Shown here: in pieces, positions 9,028-17,317 of the stretch
How the letters are laid out: each line of letters begins with the position of its first letter
Numbering within the stretch: the first letter of the stretch is position 1
Assembly: GCF_020523795.1 (NCBI RefSeq)
Contig: NZ_JAJALI010000001.1
Span: forward strand, 868,001 to 932,000
Length of the DNA stretch: 64,000 nt
Direction of reading: 5' to 3'
Origin: Ancylobacter sp. Lp-2
GTDB taxonomy: Bacteria > Pseudomonadota > Alphaproteobacteria > Rhizobiales > Xanthobacteraceae
The notes under the pieces: model-generated
Told to the model about the DNA's origin: nothing
Databases searched by the model: none
The model's input: the letters and a program-made list of their open reading frames with translations, nothing else
Translations under genes and position numbers: made by a program

Positions 9028-10377
9028 ATGACCGACCGCATTGTGGCCGACCGTCCGAAATCCGTCCTCGCATCCGCCGGCACCGACGTTTCCCGCCGCT
9101 CCTTCCTCAAATCCGGCGCCGCCGTCCTCGGCACCGCCGCGCTCATGGAGAGCGTGCGGCTGGCCTTCCCCGGCGGCGTGCCCTTCGCCCATGCCGCCGC
9201 GCCCGAGACCACCAAGGCGGTGCTCGGCTATATCGCGCTCACCGATGCCGCGCCGCTGATCATCGCCAAGGAAAAGGGGCTGTTCGCCAAATACGGCATG
9301 CCCGATGTCGAGGTGGCGAAGCAGGCCTCCTGGGGCGCCACCCGCGACAATCTCGTGCTCGGCAGCGAGGCCAACGGCATTGACGGCGCGCACATCCTCA
9401 CCCCGATGCCGTATCTCATCTCCACCGGCAAGGTGACGCAGAACAACGTGCCGACGCCGATGTACCTGCTGGCGCGGCTCAATCTCGACAGCCAGGGCAT
9501 CTCGGTCGCGCAGGAATATGCCGGGCTGAAGGTGACCGCCGACGCCGCGCCGCTGAAGGAGGCCTTCGCCGCCAAGAAGGCGGCCGGCAAGGACGTGAAG
9601 GTCGCCATGACCTTCCCGGGCGGTACGCACGATCTGTGGATCCGCTACTGGCTGGCCTCCGCCGGCATCGACCCCGACAAGGACGTCTCCACCATCGTGG
9701 TGCCGCCGCCGCAAATGGTGGCGAACATGAAGGTCGGCAACATGGACGCCTTCTGCGTCGGCGAGCCGTGGAACGAGCAACTGGTCAACCAGGGCATCGG
9801 CTTTACCGCCTGCACCACCGGCGAGATCTGGAAGCACCACCCGGAAAAGGCGCTCGGCATGCGCGCCGCCTGGGTCGACAAGAACCCCAACGCCGCGCAG
9901 GCGATCCTGATGGCGGTGATGGAAGCCCAGCAATGGTGCGACGCCATGGCCAACAAGGACGAGATGGCGCAGGTCCTCGGCCGCCGGCAGTGGTTCAACG
10001 TGCCGCCCAAGGACGTGCTCGGCCGGCTGAAGGGCGACATCAATTACGGCAACGGCCGCGTCGTCAACGGCACCGACCTCTACATGAAGTTCTGGCAGGA
10101 CCACGCCTCCTACCCGTTCAAGAGCCATGACGCCTGGTTCGTCACCGAGGACATTCGCTGGGGCAAGTTCGAGCCGTCGACCGACGTCAAGGCGCTGGTC
10201 GACAAGGTGAACCGCGAGGACATCTGGCGCGCGGCGGCCAAGCAGCTCGGTGTCGCGGCGGCGGATATCCCGGCCTCGTCTTCGCGCGGCAAGGAGACGT
10301 TCTTCGACGGCAAGGTGTTCGATCCCGACAACCCGTCGGCCTATCTCGCCAGCCTCGGCATCAAGCGCATCGCCTGA
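9028..10377 (+). CDS. nrtA: Nitrate ABC transporter, substrate-binding protein
   Basis: A 449-residue NrtA/CmpA-family protein. A twin-arginine signal is visible (SRRSFLK at 22-28 followed by a hydrophobic stretch), so it is exported folded, then binds nitrate or nitrite outside the inner membrane. Shared family motifs are YIALTDAAPLIIAKEKGLF, TFPGGTHDLWIRYWL and FCVGEPWNEQLV. Start at the ATG that gives a complete Tat signal; the open frame upstream is the leader RNA. First gene of the operon that ends with nasA. Confidence 0.93.
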   Translation: MTDRIVADRPKSVLASAGTDVSRRSFLKSGAAVLGTAALMESVRLAFPGGVPFAHAAAPETTKAVLGYIALTDAAPLIIAKEKGLFAKYGMPDVEVAKQASWGATRDNLVLGSEANGIDGAHILTPMPYLISTGKVTQNNVPTPMYLLARLNLDSQGISVAQEYAGLKVTADAAPLKEAFAAKKAAGKDVKVAMTFPGGTHDLWIRYWLASAGIDPDKDVSTIVVPPPQMVANMKVGNMDAFCVGEPWNEQLVNQGIGFTACTTGEIWKHHPEKALGMRAAWVDKNPNAAQAILMAVMEAQQWCDAMANKDEMAQVLGRRQWFNVPPKDVLGRLKGDINYGNGRVVNGTDLYMKFWQDHASYPFKSHDAWFVTEDIRWGKFEPSTDVKALVDKVNREDIWRAAAKQLGVAAADIPASSSRGKETFFDGKVFDPDNPSAYLASLGIKRIA

Positions 10378-10450
10378 GCCCTCGTCGGTTCCGGCGGCGC
10401 CGTCGCCTGACCCATCCGATGCCTCGACCTTCTCGATCCGGGAGCCTCGC

Positions 10451-11371
10451 ATGTCCATTACCGCATTGAAGAGCGAGGCCGTGGTCTCGCCGTCCACCGC
10501 CAAGGGCGCGAGCGCCCCGGCCAAAGGCGCGGAGATCGTGCGGCTGGCACCGTCCCGCCCGACGCCGCGCGGCAATCGTTTCGCCGGCTATGCGCATCGT
10601 GTGTCTGTGGCGGTCGTGCCGCCTTTGGTGGTGCTGCTCGCCCTGCTCGGCATCTGGGAGCTGCTGTGCTCCGGCTCCGGCGCCACGCTGCCGCCGCCCT
10701 CCACCATCTGGCAGGAATCCTACGACCTGATCGTCAACCCGTTCTTCGTCAACGGCTCGCAGGATATCGGCCTCGGCTGGCGGGTGCTGGTGTCGCTGCA
10801 GCGGGTCGCGGTCGGCTTCGGCCTCGCGGCGGTGGCGGGCATCCTGCTCGGGGTGATCGTCGGCCAGTCGGTCTGGGCGATGCGCGGGCTCGATCCGATC
10901 TTCCAGGTGCTGCGCACCGTGCCGCCGCTGGCCTGGCTGCCGATCGCGCTGGCGGCGTTCCGCGACAGTAACCCCTCGGCGATCTTCGTGATCTTCATCA
11001 CCGCCATCTGGCCGGTGATCATCAACACCGCGGTCGGCGTGCGCAACATTCCGCAGGACTACCGCAACGTCGCGAAAGTCTTGCGGCTCAACCCGCTGGA
11101 ATTCTTCGTGAAGATCATGCTGCCCTCGGCGGCGCCCTACATCTTCACCGGCCTTCGGATCGGCGTCGGCCTGTCCTGGCTCGCCATCGTGGCGGCGGAG
11201 ATGCTCACCGGCGGCGTCGGCATCGGCTTCTTCATCTGGGACGCGTGGAACTCCTCGCGCCTGTCCGACATCATCGTGGCGCTGGTCTATATCGGCGTGG
11301 TCGGGTTCATCCTCGACCGCCTCGTCGCCGGCATCGGCGCCTTCGTCACCCGCGGCACCGCCGCAGCCTGA
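10451..11371 (+). CDS. nrtB: Nitrate ABC transporter, permease
   Basis: A 306-residue inner-membrane permease with several hydrophobic helices, the first after a hydrophilic N-terminus of about 50 residues. The EAA-type loop motif that contacts the ATPase is near residues 205-225 (DYRNVAKVLRLNPLEFFVKI). Closely related to the NrtB/SsuC/TauC group; the nitrate assignment rests on nrtA upstream and nitrate reduction genes downstream. Confidence 0.9.
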   Translation: MSITALKSEAVVSPSTAKGASAPAKGAEIVRLAPSRPTPRGNRFAGYAHRVSVAVVPPLVVLLALLGIWELLCSGSGATLPPPSTIWQESYDLIVNPFFVNGSQDIGLGWRVLVSLQRVAVGFGLAAVAGILLGVIVGQSVWAMRGLDPIFQVLRTVPPLAWLPIALAAFRDSNPSAIFVIFITAIWPVIINTAVGVRNIPQDYRNVAKVLRLNPLEFFVKIMLPSAAPYIFTGLRIGVGLSWLAIVAAEMLTGGVGIGFFIWDAWNSSRLSDIIVALVYIGVVGFILDRLVAGIGAFVTRGTAAA

Positions 11372-11385
11372 AGGAGGGGAAGCCG

Positions 11386-12180
11386 ATGACCGCCTATCTC
11401 AAGCTCGACCACATCGACAAGTCCTTCGCCCGCGGCGGCGCCGTCACCGAGGTGCTGAAGGAAGTCTGCCTCGACATCGCCAAGGGCGAGTACATCTCGA
11501 TCATCGGCCATTCCGGCTGCGGCAAGTCGACCTTGCTCAACATCGTCGCCGGCCTCACCCAGGCCAGCGCCGGCGGGGTGATCCTTGAGGGCCGGCAGGT
11601 GGATTCACCCGGCCCCGACCGCGCGGTGGTGTTCCAGAACCATTCGCTGCTGCCCTGGCTGTCGGTCTACGACAATGTGCGGCTCGCGGTCGACAAGGTG
11701 TTCTCCGGCACCAAGAGCCGCGCCGAGCGCCATGACTGGACGCTGCACAATCTCGACCTCGTGCAGATGGCGCATGCCAGGGACCGCCGCCCCTCGGAAA
11801 TCTCCGGCGGCATGAAGCAGCGCGTCGGCATCGCCCGCGCGCTGGCCATGGAGCCCAAGGTGCTGCTGCTCGACGAGCCGTTCGGCGCGCTCGACGCGCT
11901 GACCCGCGCGCATCTGCAGGATTCGGTGATGCAGATCCACGCCGCGCTCGGCAACACGGTGATCATGATCACCCACGACGTCGACGAGGCGGTGCTGCTC
12001 TCCGACCGCATCGTGATGATGACCAACGGCCCCTCCGCCCGCATCGGCGAGGTGCTCGACGTGCGGCTGCCGCGCCCGCGCCGGCGGCTGGAGCTGGTCA
12101 CCGACCCGGCCTACCTCGTCTGCCGCGAGGCGGTGCTGAAGTTCCTCTACGAACGCCACCGCTTCGTCGAAGCCGCGTGA
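11386..12180 (+). CDS. nrtC: Nitrate ABC transporter, ATP-binding protein
   Basis: A 264-residue single-domain ATPase. Walker A GHSGCGKST is at 41-49, signature ISGGMKQR and Walker B LLLDEPFGALD follow, and the switch His is in ITHDVDEAV. Unlike cyanobacterial NrtC it has no fused NrtA-like domain, so it corresponds to the short NrtD type often labelled nrtC, nrtD or nasD in proteobacteria. A strong AGGAGGGG ribosome site precedes the ATG. Confidence 0.9.
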   Translation: MTAYLKLDHIDKSFARGGAVTEVLKEVCLDIAKGEYISIIGHSGCGKSTLLNIVAGLTQASAGGVILEGRQVDSPGPDRAVVFQNHSLLPWLSVYDNVRLAVDKVFSGTKSRAERHDWTLHNLDLVQMAHARDRRPSEISGGMKQRVGIARALAMEPKVLLLDEPFGALDALTRAHLQDSVMQIHAALGNTVIMITHDVDEAVLLSDRIVMMTNGPSARIGEVLDVRLPRPRRRLELVTDPAYLVCREAVLKFLYERHRFVEAA

Positions 12181-12190
12181 GGAGGCGAGC

Positions 12191-12649
12191 ATGACCCCCG
12201 ATCGCATCGCGCTGCTGCGCGACAGCTTCGCCAAGGTGCGCCCGATCTCGGAAGCGGCCGCCGGGCTGTTCTATGGCCGGCTGTTCGAGATCGCCCCCGA
12301 GGTGCGCCCTCTGTTCAACGGCGACATGACCGAGCAGGGCCGCAAGCTGATGGCCACCCTCGGCGTGGTGGTGAACGGCATGCACGACCTGCCGGCGCTG
12401 CTGCCGGCGGTGCAGCGGCTCGGCGCCCGCCATGCCGGCATGGGCGTGACCGCCGCCCACTTCGCGCCGGTCGGCGCGGCGCTGATCTGGACGCTGGAGC
12501 AGGGGCTCGGCGAGGCCTTCACCCCGCCGGTGCGCGAGGCCTGGACCGAGGCCTATGGGCTGCTGTCCGGGGTGATGATCGAGGCGCTGGAAGCGGCGCC
12601 GGCCGAGGAAGGCCCGTTCGGCCGCATCGTCGGGGTGGCCGCGTCATGA
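12191..12649 (+). CDS. Single-domain globin of the flavohaemoglobin type
   Basis: A 152-residue haem protein with no reductase domain. The likely proximal His is H81 (LGARHAGMGV), B10 Tyr is Y28 (LFYGRLFEIAP), and the sequence resembles the N-terminal half of Hmp. It lies between the nitrate transporter and the nitrite reductase genes, its TGA overlapping the next ATG. Nitric oxide formed as a by-product of nitrite reduction is the probable substrate (as for Bjgb in Bradyrhizobium). Its electron donor could be the FAD/NAD reductase encoded at 5469; that pairing is inference. Confidence 0.88.
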   Translation: MTPDRIALLRDSFAKVRPISEAAAGLFYGRLFEIAPEVRPLFNGDMTEQGRKLMATLGVVVNGMHDLPALLPAVQRLGARHAGMGVTAAHFAPVGAALIWTLEQGLGEAFTPPVREAWTEAYGLLSGVMIEALEAAPAEEGPFGRIVGVAAS

Positions 12650-13911
12650 GCACGAGCCTGCTTCGCGAAAAGGTGGTGATTGTTGGCAACGGCATGGCGG
12701 CGGCGAAGTTCTGCGAGGAACTCACCGCGCTGGCACCCGACCGCTTCGGGCTGACGGTGATCGGCGCCGAGCCGCACCTCGCCTATAACCGGGTGCTGCT
12801 CTCCTCGCTGCTGGCCGGCGAGGTGGGCGCCGACGATCTGGTGCTGAAGGACGCCGGCTGGTGGGCCGCGCGCGGCATCGAATTGAAGCTCGGCACCCCG
12901 GTTGCGGCGGTCGACACCGACGCGCGACAAGTGCGCCTCGCCGACGGGTCGGCGCTCGGCTACGGCAAGCTGGTGCTGGCGACCGGCTCCAGCGCCATCC
13001 GGCTGCCGCTGCCGGGCATGGACCTGCCGGGCGTGCTGACCTTTCGCGACATGGCCGATGTCGGCGCGCTGCTCGCCGCCGCCCGGCCGGGGCTGCGCGC
13101 CATCGTCATCGGCGGCGGGCTGCTCGGGCTGGAGGCCGCCACCGGCCTCGCCGGCGCGGGGGCGGAGACCGCCATCATCCATCTCGCCGACCGGCTGATG
13201 GAGCGCCAGCTCGATGCCCGCGCCGGCGCGCTGCTGCGCCAGGCGGTGGAGGCGCGCGGCATCGCCGTGCATCTCGACGCCTCGACGCAGGCGATCGAGG
13301 GCGACGGGCGGGTCGAGGGGCTGCGCCTCGCCGATGGCCGGCTGCTGCCCGCCGACCTCGTGGTGGTCGCCTGCGGCGTGCGGGCCAATGCCGATCTCGC
13401 CCGCGCCGCCGGCATCGGCTGCCATCGCGGCATCCTGGTCGATGACGGGCTCGCCACCGACGCGGCGGATGTGTTCGCCCTCGGCGAATGCGCCGAGCAT
13501 CGCGGCCAGGTCTACGGCCTCGTCGAGCCGGCCTATGAGCAGGCGAGGGTGCTGGCCCGTCGCCTCGCCGGCGCGGGCGGCGCCTATGCCGGCAGCGTGC
13601 TCGCCACCAATCTCAAGGTCTCCGGCGTGCATGTGTTCTCCGCCGGCGACTTCCTCGGCGCTGAGGGCACGCAGGAAATGGTGCTCGCCGATCCCGGCCT
13701 CGGCCTCTATCGCCGGCTGGTGCTGCGCAGCGACGGGCGCGCGACCCGCCTCGTCGGCGCGGTGCTGTTCGGCGATACCGCCGACGGGCTGTTCTATCTC
13801 GACCTGATGCGGTCCGGCCGCGACATCGGCCCCGAGCGCGCCGCGCTCGCCTTCGGGCGCGCCTATGTGGCGCCGGATCTTTCCACGCAATCCCTGCCGG
13901 AGGCCGCGTGA
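12646..13911 (+). CDS. NAD(P)H/FAD oxidoreductase related to the N-terminus of NirB
   Basis: A 421-residue pyridine-nucleotide-disulfide-type oxidoreductase with an FAD-binding GNGMAAAKF near residue 14 and a second dinucleotide site GGGLLGLEAA near 156. It covers the N-terminal reductase region of NirB/NasB but lacks the sirohaem domain. It probably passes electrons from NAD(P)H to nitrite or nitrate reductase in this operon. Overlaps globin (ATGA) and nirA (TGATG). Confidence 0.85.
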   Translation: MSTSLLREKVVIVGNGMAAAKFCEELTALAPDRFGLTVIGAEPHLAYNRVLLSSLLAGEVGADDLVLKDAGWWAARGIELKLGTPVAAVDTDARQVRLADGSALGYGKLVLATGSSAIRLPLPGMDLPGVLTFRDMADVGALLAAARPGLRAIVIGGGLLGLEAATGLAGAGAETAIIHLADRLMERQLDARAGALLRQAVEARGIAVHLDASTQAIEGDGRVEGLRLADGRLLPADLVVVACGVRANADLARAAGIGCHRGILVDDGLATDAADVFALGECAEHRGQVYGLVEPAYEQARVLARRLAGAGGAYAGSVLATNLKVSGVHVFSAGDFLGAEGTQEMVLADPGLGLYRRLVLRSDGRATRLVGAVLFGDTADGLFYLDLMRSGRDIGPERAALAFGRAYVAPDLSTQSLPEAA

Positions 13912-15686
13912 TGGGCACCGATTTCGTTCCCGAACAGAAGCGCTATCTCGAAGGTTTCGTCGCCGGCCTCGCCGCGACCCGCGCCGCCGGCAGCATCGCC
14001 GCCGCGCCGGCCGCCGCCAAGTCCGCACCGGCCGAGCCGACCGGGCCGGATGCCAGCGCGCATCGCGCCATGGCCCGCGTCGAGGCCGAGGGCCGCAAGC
14101 TGGTCAATGAGGAGAAGGCCAAGCGCGAGGAGCTCGGCCTCGACAGCTATGGCCGCATGAAGCAGCACGCGCGCGACGCCGCCTTTCCCAAGGGCGTCGA
14201 CGTGTTCCGCTGGAAGTTCCACGGCCTGTTCTACGTCGCGCCGACGCAGGACAGCTATATGTGCCGGCTGCGCATCCCGAACGGCATATTGAAGTACTGG
14301 CAGTTCGCCGGCGTGGCCGATCTCGCCGATCGGCATGGCGGCGGCTATTCGCACATCACCACCCGCGCCAATCTGCAGATCCGCGAGATTCCCGCCACCG
14401 ACGGGCCGGCGGTGCTGGAGGGGCTGATCGGCCTCGGGCTGACCGCGCGCGGCTCCGGCGCCGACAACATCCGCAACGTCACCGGCGGCCCGACCGCCGG
14501 CATCGACCCGCAGGAGCTGATCGACACCAGCCCCTACGCGCTCGACTGGCACTACCACATCCTCGCCGACCGCTCGCTCTACGGCCTGCCGCGCAAGTTC
14601 AACGTCGCGTTCGACGGCGGCGGGCGCATCGGCGCGCTGGAGGACACCAACGACATCGGCTTCCAGGCGGTGGAGGTGGCTGATGGCCACGGCATCGAGC
14701 CGGGCGTGTGGTTCCGCGTCGTGCTCGGCGGCATCACCGGCCATATGGACTTCGCCCGCGACACCGGCGTGGTGGTGAAACCCGATCAGGCGAGCGACGT
14801 CGCCGACGCCATGGTGCGGGTGTTCATCGACCATGGCGACCGCACCGACCGCAAGAAGGCGCGGCTGAAATACGTGCTCGACGCCTTCGGCTTCGAGAAG
14901 TTCCTGGCGCTGACGGAGGAGAAGCTCGGCTGGAAGCTGCCGCGCGTGCCGGCCTCCGCCGTGGCACCGCGTCCCGAGCCGGACCGGCTCGCCCATATCG
15001 GCGTCCACCCGCAGAAGCAGCCGGGCCTCAACTGGGTCGGCGTGGTGCTGCCGACGGGCAAGATGACCGCCCCGCAGATGCACGGCCTCGCCCGGCTCGC
15101 CCGCGACCTCGGCGATGGCGAGATCCGCCTCACCGTCTGGCAGAACCTGATCCTCTCCGGCGTGCCGGACGACAAGGTGGCGCTGGTCGAGGCCGCCGTC
15201 GAGGCGCTCGGCCTGTCCACGACAGCCACCGCCATCCGCGCCGGGCTGGTCGCCTGCACCGGCTCGATGGGCTGCCGCTTCGCCAATGCCGACACCAAGG
15301 GCGCCGCCGAGGCGATCGCCCGCCATTGCGAGGAGCGGGTCACTCTCGATCTGCCGGTCAACATCCACGTCACCGGCTGCCCGCATAGCTGCGCCCAGCA
15401 CTATATCGGCGACATCGGCCTCGTCGGCGCCCGCGTGCCGGTGAACGAGGACGGCGACACCGTCGACGGCTTCCATCTGGTGGTCGGCGGCGGCTTCGGC
15501 TCGGATGCCGCCATCGCCCGCGAGCTCTATCGCGACGTGAAGGCGACCGAGGCGCCGGTGGTGGTGGAGAACCTGTTGCGCGCCTGGCTCACCCACCGCG
15601 CCGACGCCGCCGAGACGCTCGCCCGCTTCACCCGCCGCCATGAGCCGGACGCCCTCAGGGCGCTGGTCGAGGAGGAGACGCGCTGA
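13911..15686 (+). CDS. nirA: Assimilatory nitrite reductase, sirohaem protein
   Basis: A 591-residue NirA/SIR-type enzyme reducing nitrite to ammonium with six electrons. The cluster-binding cysteines that share the sirohaem are C449-x5-C455 (VACTGSMGCRFA) and C490-x3-C494 (TGCPHSCAQHYIGD). The N-terminal about 80 residues include an Ala-rich stretch before the first reductase half-domain. Single-polypeptide, ferredoxin-type rather than NirBD. Start is ATG overlapping the previous TGA by one base. Confidence 0.92.
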   Translation: MGTDFVPEQKRYLEGFVAGLAATRAAGSIAAAPAAAKSAPAEPTGPDASAHRAMARVEAEGRKLVNEEKAKREELGLDSYGRMKQHARDAAFPKGVDVFRWKFHGLFYVAPTQDSYMCRLRIPNGILKYWQFAGVADLADRHGGGYSHITTRANLQIREIPATDGPAVLEGLIGLGLTARGSGADNIRNVTGGPTAGIDPQELIDTSPYALDWHYHILADRSLYGLPRKFNVAFDGGGRIGALEDTNDIGFQAVEVADGHGIEPGVWFRVVLGGITGHMDFARDTGVVVKPDQASDVADAMVRVFIDHGDRTDRKKARLKYVLDAFGFEKFLALTEEKLGWKLPRVPASAVAPRPEPDRLAHIGVHPQKQPGLNWVGVVLPTGKMTAPQMHGLARLARDLGDGEIRLTVWQNLILSGVPDDKVALVEAAVEALGLSTTATAIRAGLVACTGSMGCRFANADTKGAAEAIARHCEERVTLDLPVNIHVTGCPHSCAQHYIGDIGLVGARVPVNEDGDTVDGFHLVVGGGFGSDAAIARELYRDVKATEAPVVVENLLRAWLTHRADAAETLARFTRRHEPDALRALVEEETR

Positions 15687-17317
15687 TGAACGCCGCCACC
15701 CCGCTCTCCGCCGTTCCGATGGCCGTGCCCGCCATGCCGGTGCCGCCGGCGATCGCCTTCTTCCCCGAGACCGCGCCGTTCAGCGAGGAGCAGCGCGCCT
15801 GGCTCAACGGCTTCTTCGCGGCGGTTCTCTCGCCGCAGGGGCTGGCCAGCGGGGCGCCGGCGTCGCCGGCCGAGGGCGCCGCGCCGGCGCCCGCCACTGA
15901 AGCGGATGACGGCGCCCCCTGGCACGACGCCTCCATGCCGCTCGACGAGCGCATGAAGCTCGCCGACGGCCGTCCGCTGCCCCGCCGCATGATGGCGGCG
16001 ATGGCGCAGCAGGATTGCGGCCAGTGCGGCTATCTCTGCGAGAGCTACGGCGCCGCGCTCGCTGCGGGCAAGGAGACCAAGCTCAATCTCTGCGCCCCCG
16101 GCGGCAAGGAGACCATGCGCATGCTGAAGAGCCTCACCGCCGAGATGGGCGAGGCGCCGGCCGCCGCCCCGGCCGAGGCGGCGCCAACGGTTCCGGTGGG
16201 CGCGCCGGGCTCCTCGCGCGACAACCCGGCGCGGGTGAGCTTCCTGTCCCGCAAGCGGCTGAACAAGGGCTCTTCGGAGAAGGAGACCTGGCATGTCGAG
16301 TTCGATCTCGCGGCGGCCGGGCTCGACTACACGGTTGGCGACAGCTTCGGCATCTTCCCGGTCAATGACGGCGATCTGGTCGACGCTATCCTCGACGCCA
16401 TCGGTGCCAGCCGCGAGGAGATGATCGGCGACAAGCTCGCTCGCGACGTGCTCAGCGAGGACGTGTCGCTCGGCGCCGCGCCGGACGGGCTGTTCCAGCT
16501 GCTCACCTATCATTCCGGCGGCGAGATGCGCCGCAAGGCGCGCGCGCTCGCCGCCGGCGAGGACCCGGACGGCGACGCCGCCTCGCTCGACGTACTGGCG
16601 GCGCTGGAGAAGTTCGGCCGCCCGCGCCTCGCCCCCGAGGTGCTGGCGGAGGCGCTGGAGCCGCTGCAGCCGCGCCTTTATTCAATCTCCTCCAGCCCCG
16701 CGGCGACGCCGGGCAAGCTGTCGCTCACCGTCGACGCGGTGCGCTACCGCGTCAGTGCGCGCACAAGGCTCGGCGTCGGTTCGACCTTCCTCGCCGCGCG
16801 GGTGCCCGAGGGCGGCGAGCTGCGCGCCTATGTGCAGAAGGCGCACGGCTTCGCCCTGCCGGCGGACCCGGCGGTTCCGGTGATCATGGTCGGGCCGGGT
16901 ACCGGCATCGCGCCGTTCCGCGCCTTCCTGTGGGAGCGCATGGCGGTGAAGGCGCCGGGCCGCAACTGGCTGTTCTTCGGCCATCAGCGCAGCGACTATG
17001 ACTTCTTCTACGAGGACGAACTCGCCGGCATGAAGGCCAACGGCCACCTGTCCCGCCTGACCCTCGCCTGGTCGCGCGACGGGTCGGAGAAGGTCTATGT
17101 GCAGGACCGCATGCGGCAGGTCGGCGAGGAACTCTATCGCTGGCTGGAGGAGGGCGCGCATTTCTACATCTGCGGCGATGCCAAGCGCATGGCGCGGGAT
17201 GTCGAGCATGCGCTGGTCGACGTGGTCGCCGCGCATGGCGGCAAATCCACCGATGCGGCGCTCGCCTATGTCGCGGCGCTGAAGAAGGCCGGCCGCTACC
17301 AGGCGGACGTCTACTGA
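15686..17317 (+). CDS. FeS-FNR flavoprotein (CysJ-like, lacks the FMN domain)
   Basis: A 543-residue electron-transfer protein. After an Ala/Pro-rich N-terminus (1-90) there is a four-cysteine motif C111-x2-C114-x3-C118-x17-C136 (QQDCGQCGYLCESYG and NLCAPGG) predicted to hold a [4Fe-4S] cluster. From about 175 to the end it matches the FAD/NADPH half of sulfite reductase flavoprotein (PRLYSISSS, GPGTGIAPFRAFL, YICGDAKRMARDV). The flavodoxin-like FMN domain of CysJ is missing, so the iron-sulfur domain may take its place. Encoded between nirA and nasA with overlapping stops, it is a plausible NADPH-to-reductase electron donor. Confidence 0.85.
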   Translation: MNAATPLSAVPMAVPAMPVPPAIAFFPETAPFSEEQRAWLNGFFAAVLSPQGLASGAPASPAEGAAPAPATEADDGAPWHDASMPLDERMKLADGRPLPRRMMAAMAQQDCGQCGYLCESYGAALAAGKETKLNLCAPGGKETMRMLKSLTAEMGEAPAAAPAEAAPTVPVGAPGSSRDNPARVSFLSRKRLNKGSSEKETWHVEFDLAAAGLDYTVGDSFGIFPVNDGDLVDAILDAIGASREEMIGDKLARDVLSEDVSLGAAPDGLFQLLTYHSGGEMRRKARALAAGEDPDGDAASLDVLAALEKFGRPRLAPEVLAEALEPLQPRLYSISSSPAATPGKLSLTVDAVRYRVSARTRLGVGSTFLAARVPEGGELRAYVQKAHGFALPADPAVPVIMVGPGTGIAPFRAFLWERMAVKAPGRNWLFFGHQRSDYDFFYEDELAGMKANGHLSRLTLAWSRDGSEKVYVQDRMRQVGEELYRWLEEGAHFYICGDAKRMARDVEHALVDVVAAHGGKSTDAALAYVAALKKAGRYQADVY

